The position numbers were made by a program, and so were the translations under genes. DNA of 32,947 nt from Planctomyces sp. (GTDB lineage Bacteria > Planctomycetota > Planctomycetia > Planctomycetales > Planctomycetaceae), in contig SXXK01000076.1 in NCBI GenBank assembly GCA_005791255.1, forward strand, positions 1-32,947, written 5' to 3'. How positions within the stretch are numbered: the first letter of the stretch is position 1; each line of letters starts with the position of its first letter. Positions 1 through 7,962 of this stretch are shown in pieces. The notes under the pieces were generated by a model, which did not search any database, was not told the origin of the DNA, and was given only the letters and a program-made list of their open reading frames with translations.

Positions 1-2
1 CA

Positions 3-353
3 GCTGCTGATCGCCGGATGAGGCTGGATTTTGGAGCGAGCGGTCTTGGTGGAAGTGTTCAGGCGGGAGACGGCTTTTACCGTGTCAGTGTGGATTTGAA
101 CGGTAACTCGACATTTGGTGACGCACAGGATGCTTCGTATGAATTCTTCCGGTTGTATGGAGATGCGAATGGCAACGGAAATGTGGCGACTGATGACCTG
201 AATCTGGTACTGAGCCAGATGGGGCAGGCTGGTAGCCAGTTGAATGGTGATCTCGATGGAAATGGTGTGGTGAATATTTCGGACCGTCTGGCAGCGACAC
301 GTCGTGCTGGGCAGAAGCTGCGGGACTGGATGCTGTTGCTTGTGGACGGCTGA
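3..353 (+). CDS. Partial secreted protein, C-terminal dockerin-like Ca2+-binding module
   Basis: The reading frame is open to the left edge of the window, so only the last 116 codons are visible and the start lies outside. The visible part ends in two acidic loops, GDANGNGNVATDDLN and GDLDGNGVVNISD, spaced like paired dockerin or EF-hand half-motifs (D-x-N/D-G-N/D-G). They are preceded by FFRLYGD. Planctomycetes commonly end large exported proteins with an FxRLFGDxNGDG module of this type, so this is probably the anchoring or Ca2+-binding tail of an extracellular protein. The catalytic or structural part cannot be judged. No PEP-CTERM or membrane segment follows the module. Confidence 0.75.
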   Translation, partial: AADRRMRLDFGASGLGGSVQAGDGFYRVSVDLNGNSTFGDAQDASYEFFRLYGDANGNGNVATDDLNLVLSQMGQAGSQLNGDLDGNGVVNISDRLAATRRAGQKLRDWMLLLVDG

Positions 354-398
354 GCGCCGGGCGCCCGCGGGTAATCTCCCCCAAATTCCCCCGAATCG

Positions 399-422
399 CC
401 CAAAGATTGCGAAATCTTTGGG
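399..422. terminator. 9-bp perfect hairpin in the gap before the TPR kinase
   Basis: The arms 399-407 (CCCAAAGAT) and 414-422 (ATCTTTGGG) are perfectly complementary around a 6-nt loop. It lies 45 nt after the stop of the dockerin-like gene and about 110 nt before the kinase start. No T-run follows on either strand, so it is a weak intrinsic terminator at best; a processing hairpin or operator are alternatives. Confidence 0.3.
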
Positions 423-532
423 ATTTCCAGCTTGAGGTTGGGAAAGATCAGCAAGTAGAATCCGAGAGTTTGGTCGGGTGGACATTTGGCACTTTTTGTT
501 CACTGTTTCCGTATTCGGAAAGAGGTGTGGAC

Positions 533-3511
533 ATGGCGGCTGCAGATTTTCGGGGTTCAAATGGCCGTTCCGGTGGCGTCGCAGAGAATCGTGGAGCGGT
601 AGAGACGATTGTTTCGCCGCCTGTTACTCGGCCATCAGCGGATCCTGCAGCGACTTTGGTGGCTTCATCTGAGGACACTCTGGAAGGGGGGCAGCTGGCT
701 GTTGCGTCAACTGTTGCGCCGGCCCTCGGGCATTTCGAAGCGCCCGTCTCGCAGCAGACTCTGCAGAAGACCTGGGTGGACCCGCAGCTGGCTGGCGAAC
801 CGATTGCGGCTGATCCGGGAGCCACACTTGTACCGCAGTCAACCGGTGTTGCCGGGAATCCCGGCGAGACTTTGGTGAACGGACCACCGGAACTTGAAGA
901 CTATGTTGAGACATTGAACGACGGCGGCAGTCAGGGGGGGACGAAGGTCACCGGTGCTGCGGGGAAGGTGATCGGCGACTATGAGATTCTCACCGAGCTG
1001 GGTCGTGGTGGAATGGGGGTTGTCTACAAGGCACGTCATCGCATTTTGAAGCGAACTGTCGCCCTGAAGATGATTCTGGCCGGGGCGCACAGCAGCGGTC
1101 CCGCTCTGCAGCGATTTCTGGCTGAAGCTCGCGCGGTTGCTCATCTGCAGCATCCGGGGATCGTGCAGATTTTTGACATGGGCCAGCAGGATGGCCTGCC
1201 CTGGTTTTCGCTGGAGTTTGTGGACGGCAGTGACCTGCAGAAGATGCTTGACGGAAAGCCTCGCGATGCGCGGTCTGCGGCTGCTCTGGTGGAATCGGTA
1301 TGTCGGGCCATGCAGTACGCGCACGACAATGGGATCCTGCACCGGGACCTGAAGCCGGCCAACATTCTGATGGACTCGGCTGGCAATCCCAAGGTGACGG
1401 ACTTTGGTTTGGCGAAGGAGGTGGATGGTGAGGCGTCCGGGGCGACTCGTGACGGCACCATCATGGGCAGTCCCAGCTACATGCCACCTGAGCAGGCTCG
1501 TGGAGAGATTTCCGCAGTGACGGCAAAATCGGATCAGTATTCGATGGGAGCGGTACTGTATCAGATGCTGACTGCTCGTCCGCCTTTCATCACGGACCGG
1601 CCACTTGAGACCGTGATGCAGGTGATCAACAACGACCCTGTGTCTCCCCGACAGCTGCAGCCGGCGAGTCCAGAGGATCTCGAGACGATTTGTTTGAAGG
1701 CATTGCAGAAGGATCCGGCAGCCCGGTATGAGAACTGTGCCGCGATGGCGGACGACCTGCGGCGTTACCTGAACGGTGAACCGATTCTGGCTCGTCCGAT
1801 CAGTCGCCTGCAGCGAACGTGGCGCTGGTGTCAGCGCAATCCCAGGATTGCAGTTCCATCTGGTCTGGCCGGTCTGTTCATCGCCCTGACGGCGGTGATT
1901 TCTTCCTGGGCGTGGGTGGTGACATCGGCGCAGGCAGCGCAGATTGCGGATGAAAAGAAGAACGTTGAGCAGCAGCGAGATGAGGCGGACAAGCAGCGGG
2001 GCATTGCGACTGAGCAGCGGGACGAGGCTGAACGTCAGAAGGTGGTGGCCAATCAGCAGAAGGCGAAGGCTGAGGAAAACGAGGCGCTGGCTCGCAGGCA
2101 GGCCAATCTGGCACTGCAGAACATTCAGTTCGTGCTCACCGAAACAGATGCGAAGCTGAAGCAGCAGGCCGGCATGAGCGAGGTGCGGATTGCGGTTTTG
2201 GAGGCGGTCTCGAAGAAGTGGGATGAACTGGACATTGAGCTGACGGGCGGGCTGCGTGGCGAAGCCATACCGACTCTGATGGCATTGCGGCAGCAGATTG
2301 GGACGGCATTTATTGAGCTGGATCGTCTGGCGGAGGCGGACCGCGAGTTTTCGCGGTTGTATGACATGAGTGCCGAGCGAATTGCATTGAAAGGCCGTAC
2401 AGACTCTGCTCGCAGCAACCGCGCCAAAATTGGCCTGGTCTGGATGCCGGTGAAAAAGCGTCTCAGTGGGGATCCAGCGTCAGCGATGGATTTGCTGGAG
2501 GAGTCTGAGAAGCTGGCACGTGAGTGTCTGTCAGATCCTCAGCCGCAGCCGGGCAGTCCCTCGAAGGAAGATCTCAGGGAGCTGCTGGCTGCAATCCTGC
2601 AGAATAAGGGTGTCGAGTCGTTGCATCAGGGACGTCTGGCGGAGGCAGAGAAGAGCTTTTCAGAGTCACTGCAGCTGATGGCCGAGGTGTTGCAGGCGAT
2701 CCGGACAGCTCCGGATTTCGCTGGTCTGAGTGAGGATGAGAGGGACAGTCGGACGGCTTCGCGGCAGATCAATCACGACAAGATGGCGCTCGGGCTGGCC
2801 TACATCTGCATGCGTCTGGGACGTACCGATGAGTCACTTGCGCTGTACGATCGGGCGATTGCCGGTCGTCGGGAGATTTACGAGCGTCGCAGGACGATGC
2901 TGCCGCTGAAGCTGGAGCTGGCGGGGCATCTGGGCAATTATGGCCAGTCTCTGTTGTGGATTGGGCAGCTGGACAAAGCGATGCCGGTCGTGCGTGAGTC
3001 TTTGAATCTGCTGGAGGAGGTTTACGCGTCGGATCCTCAGAAGGCAGATTACAAGCGTCAGCTTTCGACGGCGTTGTATCGGATGGCGACACTGCGGGAT
3101 ATGCAGGGCGAGTCGGCGGAGGCAGCGAGTCTGCAGGAGCGTTGCCGTGCGCTGCGTCAGGAGCTGGCGGACGCATCGAATGACGAGAAGAATCTGATCA
3201 ATCTGATGCTGATTGATGCTCGCTGCGGGCTTGTGGAGCCAACGAAGAAGCTGGTGGACGAACTGGGGGCGGTTTCGGCGAAGAACGGCGAGCTGCATTT
3301 GGAGCGAGCGCGGGCTTTGGCGCAGCTGTCGCGGCATGTCGCCGCTGAGGCTCGACCAGCCGTGGTGGCGGATGCACTGACCGCACTGGAGCGTGCGGCG
3401 AGTGAAGGGTTTGGGGATCCATTTCGCGTAAAGTCCGAACCTGATCTGGTGCCGCTGCAGGCAGAGGCTCGCTTCCTTTCGGTCGTAGAACGCTGTGCTG
3501 CGAATTTTTGA
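533..3511 (+). CDS. Membrane-anchored Ser/Thr protein kinase with coiled coil and TPR repeats
   Basis: This is a Hanks-type (PknB-like) kinase of 992 residues. The kinase domain starts near Y150. It shows the glycine-rich loop GRGGMGVVYKA, catalytic lysine K179 (VALK), HRDLKPAN with D272, DFG at 290-292, and the APE equivalent YMPPEQ. A hydrophobic segment at about 441-463, preceded by arginines (RTWRWCQRNPR), suggests one membrane span with the kinase inside. A Q/E/K-rich coiled coil follows (about 466-530), then TPR-like helical repeats from about 585 to 900, for example RLAEAEKSF near 700. The first 149 residues are low complexity with seven [ADEQ]-T-[IL] motifs. I chose ATG 533 because GGAAAGAGG sits about 7 nt upstream and an in-frame start at 407 would add unlike sequence overlapping the hairpin. 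Substrates are unknown; TPRs probably bind proteins. Confidence 0.93.
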   Translation: MAAADFRGSNGRSGGVAENRGAVETIVSPPVTRPSADPAATLVASSEDTLEGGQLAVASTVAPALGHFEAPVSQQTLQKTWVDPQLAGEPIAADPGATLVPQSTGVAGNPGETLVNGPPELEDYVETLNDGGSQGGTKVTGAAGKVIGDYEILTELGRGGMGVVYKARHRILKRTVALKMILAGAHSSGPALQRFLAEARAVAHLQHPGIVQIFDMGQQDGLPWFSLEFVDGSDLQKMLDGKPRDARSAAALVESVCRAMQYAHDNGILHRDLKPANILMDSAGNPKVTDFGLAKEVDGEASGATRDGTIMGSPSYMPPEQARGEISAVTAKSDQYSMGAVLYQMLTARPPFITDRPLETVMQVINNDPVSPRQLQPASPEDLETICLKALQKDPAARYENCAAMADDLRRYLNGEPILARPISRLQRTWRWCQRNPRIAVPSGLAGLFIALTAVISSWAWVVTSAQAAQIADEKKNVEQQRDEADKQRGIATEQRDEAERQKVVANQQKAKAEENEALARRQANLALQNIQFVLTETDAKLKQQAGMSEVRIAVLEAVSKKWDELDIELTGGLRGEAIPTLMALRQQIGTAFIELDRLAEADREFSRLYDMSAERIALKGRTDSARSNRAKIGLVWMPVKKRLSGDPASAMDLLEESEKLARECLSDPQPQPGSPSKEDLRELLAAILQNKGVESLHQGRLAEAEKSFSESLQLMAEVLQAIRTAPDFAGLSEDERDSRTASRQINHDKMALGLAYICMRLGRTDESLALYDRAIAGRREIYERRRTMLPLKLELAGHLGNYGQSLLWIGQLDKAMPVVRESLNLLEEVYASDPQKADYKRQLSTALYRMATLRDMQGESAEAASLQERCRALRQELADASNDEKNLINLMLIDARCGLVEPTKKLVDELGAVSAKNGELHLERARALAQLSRHVAAEARPAVVADALTALERAASEGFGDPFRVKSEPDLVPLQAEARFLSVVERCAANF

Positions 3512-3718
3512 GTTTTGAACCGGCTGCAGCACGCGAGTGGCTGCGAATGGCAGTATTAGGGAATGTTGGAATTCTTCCGGTTGTGCGATGCAGGAAAAAT
3601 CGTGCTCGGGTAATTTTGCTGATTTGATTTTGACGATTTCGCTTCCGGGGTGGGATAGTTGAGTTTTCGGGGACGTAAACGAAGAGTTCGAAGTATGTTG
3701 GGCGTTTGGGGGCGGGAA

Positions 3719-4369
3719 ATGTTTGAGCGCCGGGGCTGGGTATCTGCATGTGCTGGAATGCTGTTTGTTTTGGCGTGCTCCGCGGGCTGCCGCGGTGATT
3801 TAGTCATTGAGGTACAGGATGCTCAGATTCCATACGGCGGATCCGGTTACGTGGATGTGTTGATCAGCAGTGATTCATCGGATCTTCTGTCTGGGTTTAA
3901 TGCCAGGATCAACATTACGCCGGGTGGCTCTGCGAACGGCGACCTGCAGTTTGATGCAGTCCCTTTTGACGCGTCGACCATAACTTCTCCATTCAGTTAT
4001 GTCTTTTTGGGGGACAGTGCTGGGTACTCAGTGTCAGGGCCACTGCCATATGAGGCTAATGTCACTGATTTGACTGCGTCGTCGAGTGATGTCACGTTGG
4101 GTGGAACGAAGCGGCTGCTGGCGCGACTGGCTGTCACGCACGTGGGAGGAACATCTGCTGCTGTTGGCGAAACCTTCAGCATCGTATTTGACGACATTGT
4201 CAGCGTGTTTCTTGATTCATCATCCTCTCGATCTCTGTCAAGCAGTGGTCAGGATTTGACCGGCACCATAACCATAGTGACTCCGGAACCCTCAACTGGC
4301 GTTGTTTTGTTGTGTGCTGGCGCCGGTGTGGTGTTGTGGTGGCGGCGCAAGCGACGTTCAGGATGCTGA
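3719..4369 (+). CDS. Exported protein with PEP-CTERM sorting tail
   Basis: This small exported protein has 216 residues. It has an N-terminal signal peptide (MFERRGW, then hydrophobic VSACAGMLFVLACSAG) and a central beta-rich domain beginning DLVIEVQDAQI. The central domain resembles the cohesin-like domains found in planctomycete PEP-CTERM proteins. The C-terminus is a textbook PEP-CTERM signal: TPEPSTG, a hydrophobic span VVLLCAGAGVVLWW, and the basic tail RRKRRSGC. In known systems this tail is recognised by an exosortase, which is not in the window. In-frame alternatives start at ATG 3695 (weak GAAGAG upstream) or TTG 3659. I prefer 3719 because it gives the most compact signal peptide and has a G-rich stretch just upstream. 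A lipoprotein reading (VLAC or SAGC) is possible but the lipobox is poor. Confidence 0.85.
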   Translation: MFERRGWVSACAGMLFVLACSAGCRGDLVIEVQDAQIPYGGSGYVDVLISSDSSDLLSGFNARINITPGGSANGDLQFDAVPFDASTITSPFSYVFLGDSAGYSVSGPLPYEANVTDLTASSSDVTLGGTKRLLARLAVTHVGGTSAAVGETFSIVFDDIVSVFLDSSSSRSLSSSGQDLTGTITIVTPEPSTGVVLLCAGAGVVLWWRRKRRSGC

Positions 4370-4470
4370 CAGCGAACGCGTGTGGTAATCCAGCGAGGGC
4401 AGCCAGCGGTTCCGTTGTGATCTGCGGGACGGGGTGTTAGGCCCTCACGGCAGCAGCCGGGGCAGCGCGC

Positions 4471-4537
4471 AATAAAGGACAGCGCGGCAAGGTCCCCTCA
4501 AAGCTCCTAGCTTTCCTCACCGCGCTGTCTGTTTATT
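4471..4537. terminator. Long A/T-flanked stem-loop, probable bidirectional terminator
   Basis: The left arm 4471-4487 pairs with the right arm 4520-4537. There are ten consecutive Watson-Crick pairs (GACAGCGCGG with CCGCGCTGTC), a G-T pair, a one-base bulge at 4531, and six A/T pairs (AATAAA with TTTATT). The 32-nt loop contains a second perfect hairpin, AAAGCT-CCT-AGCTTT (4500-4514). It lies about 100 nt after the PEP-CTERM stop. The AT-rich ends give a T-rich 3' side in both orientations. A structured small RNA is an alternative. Confidence 0.6.
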
Positions 4538-4945
4538 GGAGATTTGCCAAGGTTTCTCGTTTCCGCCTGCAGCGGGCCGTTTGAATTCCCTCGACTCCAA
4601 GAACATAGGTCAGGGGAATCGCGGGTCAAAATTATTCCGGTGGAATTTTGAGGTTTGGGCTAAACGGTCGAAATGCGGGTTTTGCGAGGTTTTGTGGGGC
4701 GATGGAGTGGTGTGGAGTGGCCGGAGGGCGGTGCTCTGGGTGTTTGGGGAGGCTCGGGACGCACTGTCGATTGTGTCGGTTGTGTTTTGCGGGCTCGTCA
4801 GGATCCACCTGACACTCACAGGCGATTGCTTCAGTTGTGTCGGGGCATATTCCGATCTTCCTGAGAGATGCGGGAAGGCAGCGGAATGCGATTGGCCGTC
4901 GGCGGAACGCGGCGTACGGGACTCAGCCACAGTTGAGAACAAACG
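4538..4945. other. Non-coding gap upstream of cysE
   Basis: This stretch is G-rich on the plus strand from about 4660 to 4780. The open frames crossing it are TTG-initiated, cysteine- and tryptophan-rich, and look like chance. A short inverted repeat ATTCC-GGT-GGAAT occurs at 4634-4646. I could not identify a convincing promoter or riboswitch, although the cysE promoter should lie here. Confidence 0.5.
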
Positions 4946-5863
4946 ATGCAACGGATTGCACTGGAGGATGCGTGTGTGAGTGGGATCGCGGCCCGTTTGC
5001 AGGCTCAGGCTGCCGGTTGTCGCTCGGTTGCTGCCACTGCCCTGCCCTCGACAGATGCTGTGATTGGGCTGACGCAGGACTTGCAGGACCTGCTTTTTCC
5101 GGGGCTGCGGCGCAGTGATTCAACTGCTGTTGCACAGACTGCGGCGGACTATACGGTGCGACTGTCTGCTGCAGCGGTCGGACTGCAGCTGCAGGTGGGA
5201 CTGGCACTGCGACATGTGCGTCAGGCGACTCTGAGGCTGCATGAAGAACAGTCAGTGCTGCAGCGGGACGCAGAGCGACTGGTGGCCGGTTTTCTGCAGC
5301 GGCTGCCTGATCTGCATGGGCTGCTGCTGTCGGATGTGGAGGCGGCGTTTGAGAAGGACCCGGCTGCCAGGACTCGGGACGAGATCGTCCTGTGTTATCC
5401 GGGTATCCAGGCGATCAGTGTGTATCGTCTGGCGCATGAGCTGCTGTTGCTGGGGGTGCCGTATCTGCCGCGGATGATGACTGAGTGGGCGCATCGGGAA
5501 ACCGGTATCGACATTCATCCGGGTGCGGAGATTGGCAGTGCATTTTTTATCGATCACGGGACGGGCGTGGTGATTGGCGAGACGTGTCGGATTGGCGAGG
5601 GCGTGACGCTGTATCAGGGAGTGACACTGGGTGCCTGGTCATTTCCTCGTGACGAAGAGGGGCAGTTGATTCGCGGAGCGCGGCGTCATCCGACACTGGA
5701 AGACCGCGTGACCGTTTACAGCAATGCAACGATCCTTGGTGGAACGACGGTGGTGGGCGCCGGATCGCAGATTGGTTCCAGTGTGTCTCTGAATCGCAGT
5801 GTTCCGCCGAACACGATTGTGACGATTGAGCGTCCATCGCTGAGGTTTCGCGAGGCTGCGTAG
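4946..5863 (+). CDS. cysE: Serine O-acetyltransferase
   Basis: The enzyme transfers acetyl from acetyl-CoA to L-serine, giving O-acetylserine for cysteine synthesis. It has 305 residues: an alpha-helical N-terminal half (about 1-160) and a left-handed beta-helix of hexapeptide repeats (about 185-290). Family signatures are visible: GIDIHPGAEIG (D189, H191), FIDHGTGVVIGET with the probable catalytic H204, GVTLYQGVTLGAWS, and the RHPTLEDRVTVYSNATILGG segment. The long N-terminus resembles the EpsC-type bacterial enzymes rather than the shortest CysE forms. ATG 4946 has only a weak upstream GAG; no better start was found. A cysteine synthase partner is not in the window. The gene converges with the amidohydrolase, with 23 nt between stops. 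Confidence 0.95.
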   Translation: MQRIALEDACVSGIAARLQAQAAGCRSVAATALPSTDAVIGLTQDLQDLLFPGLRRSDSTAVAQTAADYTVRLSAAAVGLQLQVGLALRHVRQATLRLHEEQSVLQRDAERLVAGFLQRLPDLHGLLLSDVEAAFEKDPAARTRDEIVLCYPGIQAISVYRLAHELLLLGVPYLPRMMTEWAHRETGIDIHPGAEIGSAFFIDHGTGVVIGETCRIGEGVTLYQGVTLGAWSFPRDEEGQLIRGARRHPTLEDRVTVYSNATILGGTTVVGAGSQIGSSVSLNRSVPPNTIVTIERPSLRFREAA

Positions 5864-5869
5864 CGTGGG

Positions 5870-5881
5870 GGACTGCAGTCC
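5870..5881. other. 12-bp perfect palindrome between convergent stops
   Basis: GGACTGCAGTCC at 5870-5881 is perfectly self-complementary and lies between the cysE stop and the amidohydrolase stop. It could form only a 4-bp stem with a 4-nt loop. No T-run is present, so a terminator role is speculative. Confidence 0.25.
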
Positions 5882-5886
5882 GTTCA

Positions 5887-7155
5887 TCACTGGTTTTTGG
5901 CCGTTCCGGCTCGCACCAGCCCTCCCTGGACGACGGCGATGAAGTCATGACGTCGTTCGAGAACAGTGATATCCTGCAGCGGGTCTCCGGGGACAACCAG
6001 CAGATCGGCCAGTTTGCCGGGTTCCACGGTGCCGATTTCGTGGCTGCGTCCCAGCAGTTTGGCGCCATTTTTCGTGGCGCAGGTGAGCACTTCAAGCGGG
6101 CTGAAGCCGACGTATTTGACGAAGAAGGTCAGTTCGCGAGCGTAGTCGCCGTGTGGGTTCCAGGCAAAGCCGTAGTCGCCGCCCATGCCGAGGCAGCCAC
6201 CGGCTTTCAGGATCATGCGGGCACTTTCGGCGCCGCCATCGAGTGTTTCCTGGTGCCCATCGATGACTCGCTGTGACATTCCGAATTCAGGGCCTCGCTG
6301 AATACTGGCGTATTCAAAGTACAGTGCCGGGACACAGGGGACGTTGCGGGCGAGCAGCAGGTCAAGGCATTCCTGGTCCATGAAGGTGCCGTGTTCGACG
6401 GCATCGTAGCCGGCTTTGAGTGCGTTGCGAATGCCCTCTGTGGCGCGGCAGTGTCCGGTGACCTTGAGTCCGTGGTTGTGAGCGGTGGCGACAACGGCAT
6501 GCATTTCTTCAAAGGTCATGCAGAGCGTGTGGTGGTCGTTGGTGTCAGGTGCGGCGGCATCACCTGTGGGATAGGTTTTTACCCATTCGACTCCGTCCTT
6601 CACCAGTTTGCGGACGGCAGCGCGGGCTTCTGTGGGACCATTGATGAGCAGGACGAGGCCATCCATGCCGATGCGGCGAAAGTCGGGGTTCCAGTCCATC
6701 AGTCCGCCGACACCGCAGATTTCGCGACCGCTGGCGGCCAGTCTGGGGCCTGAGCAGATGTCGTTTTCGATGGCCTGTTTCAGCCAGACATCGATATTGA
6801 AGAGGCTGCCGCCGCTGCGGGCTGAGGTGTACCCGCATTCGAGGGCGAGGCGGGCGTTGGCCGCGGCCAGCAGGGTGACATATTCGACCGGGTATTTGAT
6901 GTCGAGATCTTCGAGTGCGGCGACGTTGAAGTAGGTGGGGTGAAAGTGGGCTTCCACGAGGCCGGGCAGAATGGAGCCTCCGGCGGCATCAATGACGGTG
7001 GCGTCCGGCGGAACGGGGGGTGCCGCCGCGGCGGGGCCGGCCCAGGTGATCCGTCCGTCAACCGCGACAACGATGGCATTGGGGACGGGGGGCCCTCCAT
7101 TACCGTCAATCAGCTGGCCATTGCGGATGACCACGGTGCCGTTGTGGGTCTTCAT
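5887..7155 (-). CDS. Metal-dependent amidohydrolase (imidazolonepropionase/Xaa-Pro dipeptidase-like)
   Basis: This is a 422-residue cytoplasmic hydrolase of the amidohydrolase superfamily (COG1228-like). The metal-binding signature is complete: GLVEAHFHPTYF with H70 and H72, the candidate carboxylated lysine K193 in WVKTYPTGD, H235 in VTGHCRA, H255 in DAVEHGTFM, and D327 in MGGDYGF. The N-terminal (VVIRNGQLIDGNG) and C-terminal (IGTVEPGKLADLLVV) strands form the usual small beta-sandwich. Related enzymes cleave C-terminal dipeptides with proline or other residues, or cyclic amides; the exact substrate cannot be read from sequence. ATG 7155 begins the conserved sandwich; a TTG start 34 codons upstream would add an Ala/Pro-rich stretch and was rejected. 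No signal peptide is visible. Confidence 0.92.
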   Translation of the reverse strand: MKTHNGTVVIRNGQLIDGNGGPPVPNAIVVAVDGRITWAGPAAAAPPVPPDATVIDAAGGSILPGLVEAHFHPTYFNVAALEDLDIKYPVEYVTLLAAANARLALECGYTSARSGGSLFNIDVWLKQAIENDICSGPRLAASGREICGVGGLMDWNPDFRRIGMDGLVLLINGPTEARAAVRKLVKDGVEWVKTYPTGDAAAPDTNDHHTLCMTFEEMHAVVATAHNHGLKVTGHCRATEGIRNALKAGYDAVEHGTFMDQECLDLLLARNVPCVPALYFEYASIQRGPEFGMSQRVIDGHQETLDGGAESARMILKAGGCLGMGGDYGFAWNPHGDYARELTFFVKYVGFSPLEVLTCATKNGAKLLGRSHEIGTVEPGKLADLLVVPGDPLQDITVLERRHDFIAVVQGGLVRAGTAKNQ

Positions 7156-7618
7156 GAGTGAGCTCGCGGGTGGAGGGTGGGGGGCCGGTCTGCAGGCTGC
7201 GGAACGCCCGGCGGATGCCAGGATGGAAGCATATTCGGCGGTCGCGGCCGGACGCAAGCCTCCGCGGTGACTGGACTTCCGTTCCGCTTCCGAATCGTGG
7301 GAACTCGCGTCAAACTGGGGTGTTTTCTGGGCTTTTCCTGTGAAAAAGGCCTGTGGATTCAGCGAAAAGCGTCAAGGCCTGCTTTTTGCTTGCCGATCTG
7401 CCCCGGCGGGTTTACACTTTCGGCTTCGGCTTTGCCGGCCGTTTGCCGGGAAGGAGTGCCGCGGTTAACGCGGTCAATTTCTGCACTTCCGCGGATCCTG
7501 CACTCTCAGGGTTTCCGCTTTGGGGTGCTCGGTGCTGCAGCGGTTCTGCGGCGTTTTACAGTCGGCGTTTCGGGTGTACTTGCCATCCGTCCAACTGACT
7601 GCCAGGGAAGATAGTGTC
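7156..7618. other. Divergent intergenic region between amidohydrolase and L31
   Basis: This gap must hold promoters for both the minus-strand amidohydrolase and the plus-strand L31 gene. A plus-strand sigma70-like candidate is listed separately. A short inverted repeat CCGCG-GTTAA-CGCGG lies at 7459-7473 inside the presumed L31 leader. Open frames in the region are low-confidence and unlike any family I know. Confidence 0.45.
7390..7418 (+). promoter_or_regulatory. Candidate sigma70-type promoter for the L31 gene
   Basis: A -35 like TTGCCG (7390-7395) and a -10 like TACACT (7413-7418) are separated by exactly 17 nt. It would give a leader of about 195 nt before the L31 start. Planctomycete promoters are poorly conserved, so this is only a consensus match. 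Confidence 0.3.
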
Positions 7619-7879
7619 ATGAAGAAGAACATTCATCCGGAATATCGTCCTGTCGTGTTCATGGACACCTCGACCGGGACTCGGTTCCTGATTAATTCCA
7701 CCATTCGCACCAAAGAAACGACGAAGTGGGAAGACGGTCAGGACTATCCGCTGTTTAAGGTGGAAATCAGTTCGGCGTCTCACCCGCTGTATACTGGCAA
7801 GATGAAATTCGTCGACTCGGCAGGCCGTGTCGAGAAGTTCACGAAGAAGTACAACTGGGCTGGTCGCGACGCGAAGTAG
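7619..7879 (+). CDS. rpmE2: 50S ribosomal protein L31 type B
   Basis: This 86-residue protein of the large ribosomal subunit lies at the subunit interface in known ribosomes. [18 protein letters not shown] at the start and [21 protein letters not shown] near the end are typical of L31. The region between is the longer type-B form. There is no cysteine at all, so this is the zinc-independent version lacking the CxxC ribbon. The C-terminus carries an extra NWAGRDAK tail beyond the usual KKY end. AGGGAAG at 7604-7610 is a good ribosome-binding site 8 nt before ATG. The neighbour prfA is a translation gene, a linkage seen in many bacteria. Confidence 0.95.
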   Translation: MKKNIHPEYRPVVFMDTSTGTRFLINSTIRTKETTKWEDGQDYPLFKVEISSASHPLYTGKMKFVDSAGRVEKFTKKYNWAGRDAK

Positions 7880-7904
7880 CCTGGCGATGCTGAAAATCTG
7901 ACGG

Positions 7905-7945
7905 GGGCGTGCGCGGTTGGCCGTGCACGTCCTTTTCTTTTTTTT
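7905..7945 (+). terminator. Intrinsic terminator between L31 and prfA
   Basis: GGGCGTGCGCGG (7905-7916) pairs with CCGTGCACGTCC (7921-7932) around a TTGG loop. This is a 12-bp GC-rich stem with two G-U pairs. It is followed at once by a pyrimidine stretch of 13 nt with 12 T residues (7933-7945). It begins 25 nt after the L31 stop and ends 17 nt before the prfA ATG, so it should separate or attenuate transcription between the two genes. Confidence 0.8.
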
Positions 7946-7962
7946 GCTCTGGAGTTTCCAGC

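Noticed and set aside
361-422. G-quadruplex on the minus strand
   Set aside because: Two G5 tracts and shorter G runs are present but irregularly spaced; the evidence is too weak.
407-532. N-terminal extension of the TPR kinase from 407
   Set aside because: It begins inside a hairpin, lacks a ribosome-binding site and precedes a well-placed GGAAAGAGG and ATG at 533.
4634-4646. ATTCC-GGT-GGAAT inverted repeat as an operator
   Set aside because: Five-bp arms are expected by chance and it is about 300 nt from the nearest start.
4536-4979. 147-codon plus-strand open frame before cysE
   Set aside because: It has a TTG start, overlaps the cysE start, is rich in Cys and Trp, and resembles no family. 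GC-rich DNA readily gives such frames.
7177-7614. 145-codon plus-strand open frame before L31
   Set aside because: Composition is irregular, no conserved motif is visible and it covers the presumed L31 promoter and leader.
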